From assembly GCF_013213835.1 (NCBI RefSeq), contig NZ_JABSSU010000003.1, positions 239,796-303,795 on the forward strand: a stretch of 64,000 nucleotides of DNA, written 5' to 3'. The notes under the pieces were generated by a model. It made no database searches, had not been told where the DNA came from, and saw only the letters and a program-made list of their open reading frames with translations. The stretch comes from Winogradskyella sp. GTDB taxonomy: Bacteria > Bacteroidota > Bacteroidia > Flavobacteriales > Flavobacteriaceae. A program made the translations under genes and the position numbers. Shown in pieces: positions 33,381 to 42,698 of this stretch; position 1 is the stretch's first letter; the number at the start of each line of letters is the position of its first letter.

Positions 33381-34238
33381 ATGAGAAAATTAGTAGCGTT
33401 AAGTATTTTTTCGATGTTATTTCTAGCATCATGTGTGTCAAAAAAAGAGTACTTAACTTTAGAAGAGGAACATCAAAAAACAAAAGATTTATTAAACTCT
33501 GCTACGGTAAAGCTAAACAAATGCCTTACCGACGCTGCAGCGGCTCAAGCTAGAGTTGAAACCATGAAAGATCAATTAGAAGATCTACGTAAAGCGAACC
33601 AAGATTTAATTGACACCAAAGGAAATCTAACCACCTTAACTCAAAAAGGTGCTGAAAACCTTGAAAAATCATTGGAAAGTTTAAAAGAAAAAGATTTGAA
33701 AATTACACGTCTACAAGATGCCTTAACAAAAAAGGATAGTGTTACATTAGCCATTGTATCTAGCTTGAAAAAAGAAGTTGGTATTGATGATCCTGACATT
33801 GAAGTGAATGTAGAAAAAGGTGTTGTTTTTATTTCTATTGCTGATAAGTTGTTATTTAAGAGTGGTAGTTACGATGTCACTGATAGAGCAAAAGAAGTAC
33901 TTGGTAAGGTTGCTAAAGTGATTAATAGCAAACCAGATTTTGAAGCTATGGTTGAGTCACATACAGACAATGTATCTTATAGCAAACCACCATTATTAGA
34001 CAATTGGGATTTGAGTGTTAAGCGTGCAACATCTGTTGTTAGAGTTTTAGAAGAATTAAAAGTAAATCCGCAACAACTAATTGCGGCTGGTCGCAGTTAC
34101 CATGTACCTCTAGTTGAAAATGACACTGCCGAAAATAGAGCAAAAAACAGACGTACTCGCATTGTAGTGTTACCTAAAATTGACCAGTTCTACGATATGA
34201 TAGAGAAAGAAATGAAAAATCTATCTGCAGGCAATTAG
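33381..34238 (+). CDS. OmpA family lipoprotein
   Basis: A 285-residue lipoprotein: lipobox LASC (Cys18), a long coiled-coil region (about 25-125, Lys/Glu/Ala/Leu-rich), then an OmpA-like peptidoglycan-binding domain (about 140-270). TDNVSYSKPP and NWDLSVKRATSVVRVL with NRRTRIVV are the domain signatures for binding diaminopimelate in peptidoglycan. It should tether the outer membrane to the cell wall, in the manner of Pal. It has its own promoter and a strong terminator. Confidence 0.88.
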   Translation: MRKLVALSIFSMLFLASCVSKKEYLTLEEEHQKTKDLLNSATVKLNKCLTDAAAAQARVETMKDQLEDLRKANQDLIDTKGNLTTLTQKGAENLEKSLESLKEKDLKITRLQDALTKKDSVTLAIVSSLKKEVGIDDPDIEVNVEKGVVFISIADKLLFKSGSYDVTDRAKEVLGKVAKVINSKPDFEAMVESHTDNVSYSKPPLLDNWDLSVKRATSVVRVLEELKVNPQQLIAAGRSYHVPLVENDTAENRAKNRRTRIVVLPKIDQFYDMIEKEMKNLSAGN

Positions 34239-34258
34239 ATTGCATAATACTAAAACAT

Positions 34259-34289
34259 AAAAAGCCCAATGCAACGCATTGGGCTTTTA
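34259..34289. terminator. Bidirectional terminator
   Basis: AAAAGCCCAATGC-AAC-GCATTGGGCTTTT, a perfect 13-bp stem between the converging OmpA-like and vWA genes. Confidence 0.88.
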
Positions 34290-34303
34290 TTTTAGATTTT
34301 GAG

Positions 34304-36379
34304 TTATTTTAATCTATCATAAGTCTTTACTAGTCTTATAAATTCTGCTCTATAACCTTCTTTATCTTCTCCCCTGCCATTTTCGGCTAATTCTATAACA
34401 CTTTCGATGTTTGAATTATTATGAAACTTAGAATTTCGAAGCTGCATTCCAAAAAGTGCTACAGATGCTGCAAAGTTCATGTCTTCATCTACTGCGGTTG
34501 TTTCATTTTTTTGCACATGCACCATCTCAATACTTTTAGAGCCATCTGGTTTTTTATACCTAAACTTTACTGTAAACAACTCATCACTAAAATCTGCTTT
34601 TGTTTCAGATTGGGTATACTTTAAATCATGTATATCTCTAAGATAATCCGTTTTAACACCTCTTGGAATGACCTCATATAAAGCTGTCACAGTATGGCCA
34701 CTTCCTAATTCACCTGCATCTTTGGTATCATCTATAAAATCTTCATCAGCTAATAATCTATTTTCATAACCAATAAGACGATATGCCTGTACCAAGCTCG
34801 GATTAAACTCAACTTGTATTTTGACATCTTTAGCTATGGTGAAAAGCGTACCACCAAATTCTTTACCAAATACTTTTTGAGCTTCTTGCATATTATCTAT
34901 GTAGGCATGATTACCATTTCCTTTATCAGCTAATATCTCTAGTTTTGAATCTTTATAATTACCATATCCAAAACCTAGGACAGATAAAAAGACCCCTGAT
35001 TTTCTTTTTTCCTCTATTAGAGTTTCCATATCCTTATCACTAGACGCTCCTACATTAAAGTCACCATCAGTTGCTAGGATAACACGGTTGTTTCCGTTTT
35101 TCTTAAAGTTCTTTTCTGCAAGTTTATACGCTAGTTTGATGCCTGCGCCACCTGCAGTAGAACCACCTGATTGCAAGTCATCTAATGCTTGAAGAATTTT
35201 TTCTTTATTAGCACCAGATGTTGGCTCTAACACAACACCAGCTGCGCCAGCATATACCACAATAGATACTTTGTCTTTTTCTCTTAATTGATTTACTAAT
35301 AATCTAAATACACTTTTAAGAAGTGGTAGTTTATTTTGAGAACCCATAGAACCAGATACGTCTATTAAAAAAGTTAGATTAGAAGCAGGCAATTCTTCAT
35401 TGTCGTATGTTTTTCCTTGAAGACCAATCTTTACTAGTTTAGTATCATTATGCCAAGGTGTTTTAACGACATCTGTATTAATGGAAAATGGATGCTCATC
35501 TGTAGGTTGTGGATAATTGTAATTGAAATAATTGACCATTTCTTCTATTTTAACAGCGTCGCTTAGTATTGTTTGCCCATTATTTATCATTCGTCTAACA
35601 TTACTGTAAGACGCTTTATCTACATCTATGGAAAATGTGGAAAATGGTGAAAGATTTGTTTTTTCGAACTGATTTTCTGTTATACTAGCATATTTTTCAT
35701 CGTACTGCACGCGATAATTACCTGCTTTTGTATTAATAACAATACAACCATATTTCGCCGATTCCCCAAATTTATCAACCGCTTCAACCGATTTATATAC
35801 ATTCATATGCTCAATATCGTCTGGTTTTATTTGTTTGATTAAGTCGTTATACCCTTTTTGAATAGGCACACCATCAACGATATAAAGGACACTTTCGTTT
35901 GATTTCTTAGTTTTTGATCCTCTAATTTTTACGCCTGACATACTACCAGCTAATTGACTAGAAATTTTATCATGAAATGCTCTTTTAGCCTGTCGTCTAA
36001 GTTGAGCTTTACTAGGTCCTCTGTGGCTATGACTAATTACAGAACTGACAGATGAAGTCTTAGAATAGCCAACAACCACAACCTCATCTAATTCTGAACC
36101 TTCTTCCAAGGCTACATCGTAGATATTAGCTGCACCTATAGTTACTTCTCTTGAATCCATCCCAACATAACTGATAACCAATTTATCACCAACATGTGCA
36201 TTTATGCTATATTTTCCATCAAAGTTTGTTTGTGTACCGTTGCTTGATCCTTTTATAATAACACTAGCACCAGGTAATGGTAGACCATCACTTGCAGTAG
36301 TCACAGTTCCTGTAATAACTTTTTCTTGAGCATGAACAGCTAAAGAAAGAAAAATTGTAAATAAAAATAAGTTTTTCAT
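34304..36379 (-). CDS. TonB-plug/von Willebrand A chimeric surface protein
   Basis: A 691-residue protein with a signal peptide (1-17, AVHAQ), a carboxypeptidase-regulatory-like beta domain (about 20-92: VITGTVTTASDGLPLPGASV), a linker ending DEVVVVGYS, a TonB-receptor plug-like segment (about 133-218: GVKIRGSK, VLYIVDGVPI, DIEHMNVYKS), and a YfbK-type vWA module (about 245-690). The MIDAS metal site is intact: Asp340-x-Ser342-x-Ser344 in DVSGSMG, Thr408 in GGSTAGG and Asp438 in ATDGD. SusC-like N-terminal parts normally precede a beta barrel, absent here. Such proteins are found in several Bacteroidetes; ligand unknown. A shorter vWA paralogue lies upstream on the same strand, 103 bp away. 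Confidence 0.85.
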   Translation of the reverse strand: MKNLFLFTIFLSLAVHAQEKVITGTVTTASDGLPLPGASVIIKGSSNGTQTNFDGKYSINAHVGDKLVISYVGMDSREVTIGAANIYDVALEEGSELDEVVVVGYSKTSSVSSVISHSHRGPSKAQLRRQAKRAFHDKISSQLAGSMSGVKIRGSKTKKSNESVLYIVDGVPIQKGYNDLIKQIKPDDIEHMNVYKSVEAVDKFGESAKYGCIVINTKAGNYRVQYDEKYASITENQFEKTNLSPFSTFSIDVDKASYSNVRRMINNGQTILSDAVKIEEMVNYFNYNYPQPTDEHPFSINTDVVKTPWHNDTKLVKIGLQGKTYDNEELPASNLTFLIDVSGSMGSQNKLPLLKSVFRLLVNQLREKDKVSIVVYAGAAGVVLEPTSGANKEKILQALDDLQSGGSTAGGAGIKLAYKLAEKNFKKNGNNRVILATDGDFNVGASSDKDMETLIEEKRKSGVFLSVLGFGYGNYKDSKLEILADKGNGNHAYIDNMQEAQKVFGKEFGGTLFTIAKDVKIQVEFNPSLVQAYRLIGYENRLLADEDFIDDTKDAGELGSGHTVTALYEVIPRGVKTDYLRDIHDLKYTQSETKADFSDELFTVKFRYKKPDGSKSIEMVHVQKNETTAVDEDMNFAASVALFGMQLRNSKFHNNSNIESVIELAENGRGEDKEGYRAEFIRLVKTYDRLK

Positions 36380-36482
36380 GATGATTGTATTAAAAGTTCA
36401 AAACAAACATAGAGTAGATTGACACGGTTAAAAACTACAAATGAGTAAACAAAACCATCAAATGCATGGCATTTAGTGATTT

Positions 36483-37085
36483 TTATTCTTTTATGACTGA
36501 TATAAGCTCAGGAAGCAATGAAATTGCAGTTAGTATGACAGCATTTCCCTTTTTCTTTGTACTGTCATATTTTAAATTTACTTCTGTTTCGACGACTTCA
36601 GATTTACGACCAGGCATTCTAATCATAATTACCGTATTTTCAGATCCTTCAACGTAGTTTGTTTGTATAAGCTCATACGCAAGTGTTATTCCGTCTTTTT
36701 TGAATTCAGAAATACTTGTTTTAGGATGTTCCACAGCATATAAAATTTTCTTCAAGTCTGTCGCAGCAACTTGACTCAACATCAACCCATTAAAATTAGA
36801 ATATGCTACAAAGCTTATTTTATCTGTGTCGTTAAGTCGTTTTGATAATAATCTAAAAGCTTGTTTTAATATAACACTGTCTTCAACATTGAAATTATCA
36901 GAATAGGTTTCTATTAAAAATACAATGTTTTTGGTTTTGGTAGAATCCTTTTCAATACTGTAATGTTCTACAATAAATGTTATGAGTTCGTCTACTGATG
37001 TTGACTCGGTTTCAACATTTTTCTCTTGTGCACTAACTGTGAAACAAAATAGTACAGCTAGACTAGAAATAATTAGTGTTTTCAT
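36483..37085 (-). CDS. Exported vWA-fold protein lacking the MIDAS site
   Basis: A 200-residue protein with a signal peptide (1-19, TVSAQ). Residues 53-160 line up with the vWA core of the adjacent 691-residue protein: KNIVFLIETYSD against SNLTFLIDVSGS, LKQAFRLLSKRLNDTDKISFVAYS against LKSVFRLLVNQLREKDKVSIVVYA, GITLAYELIQTNY against GIKLAYKLAEKNF, and TVIMIRMPGR against RVILATDGDF. All MIDAS positions are lost: D-x-S-x-S became E-T-Y-S-D and the Asp of TDG became Met. The frame is intact, so it is not obviously a pseudogene. It lacks the regulatory and plug parts. Function unknown; a metal-independent binding partner is an inference. Confidence 0.65.
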   Translation of the reverse strand: MKTLIISSLAVLFCFTVSAQEKNVETESTSVDELITFIVEHYSIEKDSTKTKNIVFLIETYSDNFNVEDSVILKQAFRLLSKRLNDTDKISFVAYSNFNGLMLSQVAATDLKKILYAVEHPKTSISEFKKDGITLAYELIQTNYVEGSENTVIMIRMPGRKSEVVETEVNLKYDSTKKKGNAVILTAISLLPELISVIKE

Positions 37086-37175
37086 TGGTTTGGTGTTTAA
37101 AGTTTACATAAAACTAAACACACTAATACCAAAAAGAAACTGAAAATGAGCTAACTATACTTTCGGTTGAGTTAA

Positions 37176-38258
37176 CTAATCAATTACAGCACTGACTGTT
37201 TTATCGCGTTGTATTTTACCATTTACAGTTTCTACAAAACGATCTATAGTATATATTTTCTTAGGTAATTCGAACTTAGTTAAACCTTTTAATTGTTTCA
37301 CTCTCTTTTCTATACTTTCTATAGAATCACGAGGGTTTTCAACAATAAGAATCAGTTTTTCACCAAGAGCTTCGTCTTCTTCTCCTGCAACAATAAAACG
37401 GTTATCTATGACAACTTGTAGCTTTTCTTCAATTTGCTCTGGGAATAACTTTACGCCACCAGAGTTAACGACATTGTCGTAACGCCCTAATAACTGAAAA
37501 CTAGTTGCATCGTTTAACTCCACAATATCATTTGTTACAATTGGTTCATCGTGTAATCTGTCTGCATGTATTACCAAACAATCTCTTTCATCTTGAGAAA
37601 ACTCAACATTAGGCAAGGCATAAAAGTATTGCTCAGCTTCAACAATCTGAGAAGGTAATCTTCTCACTGCAACATGTGTCACAGTTTCCGTCATGCCATA
37701 AGTTTCGTAGAATTTTGACCCACTCAATCTAATACGTTCTAATAAAGGTTTAGTCACCTTAGAACCACCAACAATAATTGTCTCTATGTTTTTTGTTTGA
37801 TTAATGATATTCTTTAGTTGCAACGGAATCATCGCACAAAAATCATATTTCTTATCATAATTGAAGAGCGGATGCGTAGTTGGCTCTACAAAGTCTAACT
37901 CTAGACCTAAAATCATTGCTCTAACTAGCATCATCTTACCTGCTATATAATGGCTTGGTAAACAATCTAAAGCTCTATCACCTGGTATTAACCCAAAGAA
38001 ATCACCCGTAGCAATGGCCGAGTTCACCATGGCTTGCTTCTGTATCTTTATAGATTTAGGTTTTCCTGTAGATCCTGAGGTGTTCACATATAAATGATCC
38101 TCATTATTTAACCAATCTATAAGAAAGTTACCTGTATTCTTTTCGTAGGCCTCACCTTCTTTTATTAAACTGTATGCTACTTCTTTAAGATCTTCAAAAT
38201 TGTAATGAAGTCCATTTAATTTAAATCTATTATGAATCTTATCGTATGTAGGTGTCAT
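37176..38258 (-). CDS. menE: o-Succinylbenzoate-CoA ligase
   Basis: A 360-residue acyl-CoA synthetase of the ANL superfamily. The AMP-binding P-loop is SGSTGKPKS at 61-69; YETYGMTETVTH and LLGRYDNVVNSGGVKLFPE are motifs A5 and A7-A8. It is shorter than the approximately 450-residue E. coli enzyme, as usual in Bacteroidota. It activates o-succinylbenzoate to its CoA ester in menaquinone synthesis. The assignment rests on family plus the neighbouring menC. The start codon overlaps the stop of the CPBP gene by one base (TAATG), and the end lies free before the vWA paralogue. Confidence 0.87.
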   Translation of the reverse strand: MTPTYDKIHNRFKLNGLHYNFEDLKEVAYSLIKEGEAYEKNTGNFLIDWLNNEDHLYVNTSGSTGKPKSIKIQKQAMVNSAIATGDFFGLIPGDRALDCLPSHYIAGKMMLVRAMILGLELDFVEPTTHPLFNYDKKYDFCAMIPLQLKNIINQTKNIETIIVGGSKVTKPLLERIRLSGSKFYETYGMTETVTHVAVRRLPSQIVEAEQYFYALPNVEFSQDERDCLVIHADRLHDEPIVTNDIVELNDATSFQLLGRYDNVVNSGGVKLFPEQIEEKLQVVIDNRFIVAGEEDEALGEKLILIVENPRDSIESIEKRVKQLKGLTKFELPKKIYTIDRFVETVNGKIQRDKTVSAVID

Positions 38259-39193
38259 TATTCTATAATTTTATAATCCTCTTTTATTGGCTCTGTTACT
38301 TTACCAAATAAACGTTCTTGCCAATTCTTCCAACCGTATCGTTTTGCTAATATAAATAGCATTATTGGGTAAATCACTAATACTGGTATTAAGATATCGC
38401 TAACAATACTCATTGATGGTTCTGCTGTATTCAAGAAAATAGCATCTGTTTGCAATGCTGTCCAGTCTGCCGTAACTAATAATGCTGCCAATAAATTGTT
38501 ACCCAAATGAAAGCCTAAGGCTAATTCTAAACCATCATCCATTAATGTCATTATTCCCAACAATAAACCTGTACCAATATAGAAAATCATCATTTTCCAA
38601 AAACCAATAGCTGCAACTTCTGGGTTAGCACTATGTGCAATACCAAAAAGTATAGACGTTAAGATTAGCGGAAACCATCTATTTTTTACAATAATACCTA
38701 TATGCTGCATCAAGTAACCTCTGAATAGGTATTCTTCTAAACCTATTTGAAATGGAAATAATAGAATACTTACCAAAAACAAAATGCCAAACTTCATGGG
38801 ATCAAATTGTAGCACCAACTCCGAAGAATCCGCTGAATACGCAATTAAAAAGCTACTAACAGTGAAAATAGTAATCATCATAAACGAGAAGAATACTCGT
38901 CCATAATCTACCTTATCTCTTGCCGTAGTTAAGGACAAGATACTGCGTTGATGCACGTATTTCACTAATAAAAATAGTAGTCCTATAAGCACAACAAAAG
39001 GTATTAGATTCATTGTTAAGCTTATTATTGGCGGAATGTTTTTCATGATGTCATAAGCCGCATCTAACTCACCAGGATCAGCAAACAAGTAATAGATAAA
39101 GTTTAAGAGAAATACACCACCAACCAGTGCAGTTGTGAGTATAACCATCCAGATTTCTCGCTGACCTTTATATGCTTGTTGTATATAATTCAT
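38258..39193 (-). CDS. CPBP family intramembrane glutamic endopeptidase
   Basis: A 311-residue membrane protein with about 7-8 helices and the CPBP (Abi/CAAX-protease-like) core: GLEEYLFRGYL carries the two catalytic glutamates with EExxxR, FGIAHSANP the first histidine and FHLGNN the second. Substrate unknown. It is translationally coupled on both sides: four-base ATGA overlap with menC upstream and one-base TAATG overlap with menE downstream, so it is made together with the menaquinone enzymes, though nothing shows it acts in that pathway. Confidence 0.87.
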   Translation of the reverse strand: MNYIQQAYKGQREIWMVILTTALVGGVFLLNFIYYLFADPGELDAAYDIMKNIPPIISLTMNLIPFVVLIGLLFLLVKYVHQRSILSLTTARDKVDYGRVFFSFMMITIFTVSSFLIAYSADSSELVLQFDPMKFGILFLVSILLFPFQIGLEEYLFRGYLMQHIGIIVKNRWFPLILTSILFGIAHSANPEVAAIGFWKMMIFYIGTGLLLGIMTLMDDGLELALGFHLGNNLLAALLVTADWTALQTDAIFLNTAEPSMSIVSDILIPVLVIYPIMLFILAKRYGWKNWQERLFGKVTEPIKEDYKIIE

Positions 39194-40230
39194 ATGTCTA
39201 AATTAAATTTCCAATCTTCTTCTTTATCATAGTTTAAATCACCATTTCTCACTGCTAATGGTGAATCAAAATTATTTGTAAATAAACTTCCTGTACCAAG
39301 TCCTTGTGGCATTTTGCTATCTAAGGTATATGTCCATTGTGCAATGGCATTAAGACCAATATTGCTTTCTAAAGCACTAGTAATCCACCAACCTATTCCT
39401 AAGTTTTCCGATGCATTAATCCATTCTTGACTACCATTATATCCACCAACTAAACTCGGTTTTAATATGACATATTGTGGTTGAATTGTTTGTAACAAGT
39501 TTTCTTTTTTAGTTACAGAAAACACACCTATTAATTCTTCATCTAATGCAATAGGTAATGGTGTTGTTTCACAAAGCCGAGTCATTTCTTCTATTTGACC
39601 TTGTTTAATCGGTTGTTCAATAGAATGCAAATCTAATTCTGCAAGTCTCTTTAACTTTTCCAAAGCTTCATGAGGTGCAAAAGCGCCATTGGCGTCTACT
39701 CGAAGCTCTATATCTGAAGCCGAAAACTCTTTTCTTATAGATTTAAGTAGTGATAATTCAGTCTGAAAATCAATAGCACCTATCTTCATTTTTATACAAT
39801 CAAAACCTGCTTCAATCTTATCTTTAATTTGTTGATTCATGAAGCTTTCGCTTCCCATCCATATGAGTCCATTTATGGGTATTACAGCTTCACCATTTGT
39901 GAACGCCGATGGAAACAATTCAAAAGACGTTTCACTATTCAAAGATTTAAAAGCTTGTTCTAAACCAAATTGAATACTTGGGAATTCTATAAGTTCATTG
40001 ACCAACTTCTCTAGTCCTATATGTATATTATCACAAACCCATTGTAATTTGGTTTCGTAATCTGTTCTATCATCAATACTTAAACCTCTAAACAAACCAC
40101 ATTCCCCAATACCAACTTTATCTTCATCAGCAAGCTTAATAAACCATGTTTCTTTGGTTTTTAAAACGCCTCGTGATGTCCCACTAGCTTGTTTAAAATT
40201 GAGTATATATTGTTTGTAATTCGCTTTCAT
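39190..40230 (-). CDS. menC: o-Succinylbenzoate synthase
   Basis: A 346-residue enolase-superfamily enzyme that dehydrates SHCHC to o-succinylbenzoate. Catalytic residues are visible: KMK in CIKMKIG, Asp in ELRVDANGAF, Glu in HSIEQPIK, Asp in PIALDEEL and Lys in YVILKPSLVGG. The frame extends upstream, but the ATG at 40230 (MKANYKQYILNF) matches family N-termini; the extension would overlap the divergent desaturase gene. It overlaps the CPBP gene by 4 bp. Confidence 0.9.
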   Translation of the reverse strand: MKANYKQYILNFKQASGTSRGVLKTKETWFIKLADEDKVGIGECGLFRGLSIDDRTDYETKLQWVCDNIHIGLEKLVNELIEFPSIQFGLEQAFKSLNSETSFELFPSAFTNGEAVIPINGLIWMGSESFMNQQIKDKIEAGFDCIKMKIGAIDFQTELSLLKSIRKEFSASDIELRVDANGAFAPHEALEKLKRLAELDLHSIEQPIKQGQIEEMTRLCETTPLPIALDEELIGVFSVTKKENLLQTIQPQYVILKPSLVGGYNGSQEWINASENLGIGWWITSALESNIGLNAIAQWTYTLDSKMPQGLGTGSLFTNNFDSPLAVRNGDLNYDKEEDWKFNLDI

Positions 40231-40285
40231 ATTGAATTTCAAAAATAGTAATAGTATTTGTATTTTAGAGGCAAATCGAAGACTG

Positions 40286-41194
40286 ATGCAAGATCCCGAA
40301 TTTCCAAATATTATACTATACACCATACCCGTTTTTATTTTAACGATGCTTATTGAACTCTTTCTAACTACAAGAGAGCAACTTAGACATGTAAAGGGCT
40401 ACGACACTAAAGATGCTTTTTCATCTATAGCTATGGGTTTGGGTAACGTTATTATTGGTTTTGCGAGCAAAGCAATTATACTTTTAGCTTTCTTTTGGAT
40501 ATATGATAATTTCAAATTCTTTGAAATTCCAGTGGCTTGGTGGTCTTTTACCTTACTCTTTTTCGCTGATGATTTATCGTATTATTGGTTTCATAGAGTT
40601 TCGCATGAATGTCGCTTCTTTTGGGCTTCGCACGTCGTGCATCATTCATCTCAACATTACAATTTGAGCACTGCTCTAAGACAAACTTGGTCTGGCAGCT
40701 TTTTCAGCTTTGTGTTTTGGCTTTGGTTACCTTTGGTAGGATTTCATCCTGCAATGATTATGCTTCAGATGTCCGTAAGTTTATTATATCAATACTGGAT
40801 ACACACCGAAACTATAAACAAACTTCCAAAATGGTTCGAAGCTACATTTAATACTCCTTCGCATCATAGAGTGCATCATGGCAGTAATCCTTTATATCTT
40901 GATAGAAATCACGCGGGAATTCTAATTATATGGGACAGAATGTTTGGAACATTTCAACCAGAACTTGAAAATGAAAAAGTGGTTTACGGATTGGTGAAAA
41001 ATATTAACACCTACAACCCAATCAAAATTGCATTTATTGAATGGGTTTACATGCTTAAAGATGCTTTTTCTGGAAAGAAGTCTATAAAAAACAGACTATT
41101 ATACCTCATAAAACCACCAGGCTGGAAACATGATGGCACAGGAAAAATGAGTGATGACCTAAGAGAAGAATGGTTACAAGAAAACTCTAACTAA
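40286..41194 (+). CDS. Sterol desaturase/fatty acid hydroxylase family membrane protein
   Basis: A 302-residue integral membrane di-iron protein. The eight-histidine signature is complete: HRVSHE (HxxxH), HVVHHSSQHYN (HxxHH) and HRVHHGSNP (HxxHH), with membrane helices at the N-terminus and between the clusters. Members hydroxylate or desaturate sterols, carotenoids or fatty acids; substrate unknown. Although the frame is open from TTG 40232, the ATG at 40286 (MQDPEF) is preferred, since the extension would cover the menC promoter region. An SDR gene starts one base after its stop. Confidence 0.85.
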   Translation: MQDPEFPNIILYTIPVFILTMLIELFLTTREQLRHVKGYDTKDAFSSIAMGLGNVIIGFASKAIILLAFFWIYDNFKFFEIPVAWWSFTLLFFADDLSYYWFHRVSHECRFFWASHVVHHSSQHYNLSTALRQTWSGSFFSFVFWLWLPLVGFHPAMIMLQMSVSLLYQYWIHTETINKLPKWFEATFNTPSHHRVHHGSNPLYLDRNHAGILIIWDRMFGTFQPELENEKVVYGLVKNINTYNPIKIAFIEWVYMLKDAFSGKKSIKNRLLYLIKPPGWKHDGTGKMSDDLREEWLQENSN

Positions 41195-41195
41195 T

Positions 41196-41987
41196 ATGTA
41201 TTTTGATAATAAGGTTATTTGGATTACTGGTGCCTCTAGTGGAATAGGCAAAGCACTCGCCATAGCGTTTTCAAAATATAATTGTAAAGTCATTTTATCA
41301 GCAAGAAGAGAAGCTAAACTTGAAGAGGTAAAGCAATTATGTTCAAATCCTGAAGCTGTAGCTATTATTCCATTTGATTTGGCACATTACAATATAATGC
41401 AATCTGTTGTTGAAAAGGCCATTTCTGTTTTCGGCACCATAGATATTCTCATTAATAATGGAGGTATTAGTCAACGCTCACTTATCATAGATACGAGTAT
41501 AGAAGTAGATAAAAAACTAATGGAAGTCGATTATTTAGGTACAGTAGCGTTATCTAAAGCGGTTTTACCACATTTTGTTGCTCAAAAGTCTGGACATTTT
41601 GTGACAGTAACAAGCCTCATGGGAAAATTTAGCTCGCAGTACAGGTCTGCTTACTGTGGCGCTAAACATGCATTGAATGGTTTCTTTGATGCTTTACGTT
41701 TAGAGCACCAAAAAGACAATATTAATGTTACCATGATTTGCCCGGGATTTGTAAATACTAATGTTGCTCGAAATGCTTTAACTGGGAATGGTACTGCTCT
41801 TAACACACAAGATGAAGCAACAAACAACGGATTAGATGCCGATGTGTTTGCCCAACGCATGATAAAAGCCATCCGTAAAGAAAAATTTGAAGCTTATATT
41901 GGTAAGTTTGAAAAAATTGGTGTCCTAGTAAAACGTATTTCACCTAAACTACTTCATAGAATTACTTTAAAAAGTAAGGTGAGATAG
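41196..41987 (+). CDS. Short-chain dehydrogenase/reductase
   Basis: A 263-residue classical SDR. The cofactor loop TGASSGIG is at 11-18, NNGG at about 87-90, and the catalytic Ser140, Tyr153 and Lys157 (YCGAK) are present. NADP is likely, given the SARRE segment after the second strand. It is related to DHRS7-like reductases. It begins one base after the desaturase gene, suggesting that an alcohol made by that enzyme or a similar lipid is its substrate (inference). It converges on the UPF0173 gene. Confidence 0.88.
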   Translation: MYFDNKVIWITGASSGIGKALAIAFSKYNCKVILSARREAKLEEVKQLCSNPEAVAIIPFDLAHYNIMQSVVEKAISVFGTIDILINNGGISQRSLIIDTSIEVDKKLMEVDYLGTVALSKAVLPHFVAQKSGHFVTVTSLMGKFSSQYRSAYCGAKHALNGFFDALRLEHQKDNINVTMICPGFVNTNVARNALTGNGTALNTQDEATNNGLDADVFAQRMIKAIRKEKFEAYIGKFEKIGVLVKRISPKLLHRITLKSKVR

Positions 41988-41993
41988 TTCTGT

Positions 41994-42686
41994 TTATATT
42001 TCCATAGAAGCGCCGATATCAAGAAGTTTTAATGTTCTCAACTTCGAGTCAAATTTGGCTTTTGCTCTTACTTTATCAATTTCTATATATCCAAAAGTAT
42101 CATAATGATAGCCAAGTACTCTGTGTACATCTAAAAACTTACTGGCTGTTATTGCATCGTCCACATCCATTGTAAAATTCCCACCAATTGGAAGCACTGC
42201 AATGTCTAAATCAAACTGTCGCCCTACAAGTTTCATATCATACGTCAAAGCTGTATCACCAGCGATATAAATAGATTTAGACTTACTCTTTTCGCCATAG
42301 GTTTTTATTACAAAACCTCCTGGTTGTCCACCATAACTTCCATCAGGAAAAGATGATGTATGAATGGCGTTTACATATTTAAGCTTACCAAATTCAAATT
42401 CCCATGAACCACCATGATTCATTGGATGTCCGTTAAACCCTAAGTTTTGATAATGCGTTACGATTTCATAATTAGAAACGATAATTGCATCTGTACGTTT
42501 TGCTATCGCTTCAACATCTAAAATATGATCTTGGTGGGCATGAGTAATAAGAATATAATCTGCTTGTATTGTATCTATATCTATGTGAGAAGCCTTCTCA
42601 TTACCAGTAATAAATGGATCTACCAGTACATGAATGTCATTAATTTGGATGCCTAAACAAGCATGACCGTAAAATGTAATTTTCAT
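41994..42686 (-). CDS. UPF0173 metal-dependent hydrolase
   Basis: A 230-residue metallo-beta-lactamase-fold protein of the UPF0173 group. The metal motif HxHxDH is THAHQDH at 48-54; GHACLG (7-12) and IYIAGDTALT supply other ligands. Cytoplasmic; substrate unknown. It sits among menaquinone genes, 12 bp downstream of the unknown exported protein gene on the same strand. Confidence 0.88.
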   Translation of the reverse strand: MKITFYGHACLGIQINDIHVLVDPFITGNEKASHIDIDTIQADYILITHAHQDHILDVEAIAKRTDAIIVSNYEIVTHYQNLGFNGHPMNHGGSWEFEFGKLKYVNAIHTSSFPDGSYGGQPGGFVIKTYGEKSKSKSIYIAGDTALTYDMKLVGRQFDLDIAVLPIGGNFTMDVDDAITASKFLDVHRVLGYHYDTFGYIEIDKVRAKAKFDSKLRTLKLLDIGASMEI

Positions 42687-42698
42687 AACTTAAACTAT

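Noticed and set aside
36483-37085. Pseudogene of the vWA protein
   Set aside because: Intact frame, signal peptide and fold pattern; only the metal site is altered, so decay is not the best explanation.
40231-40326. Longer menC start upstream of 40230
   Set aside because: The added 32 residues are not family-like and would overlap the divergent desaturase start.
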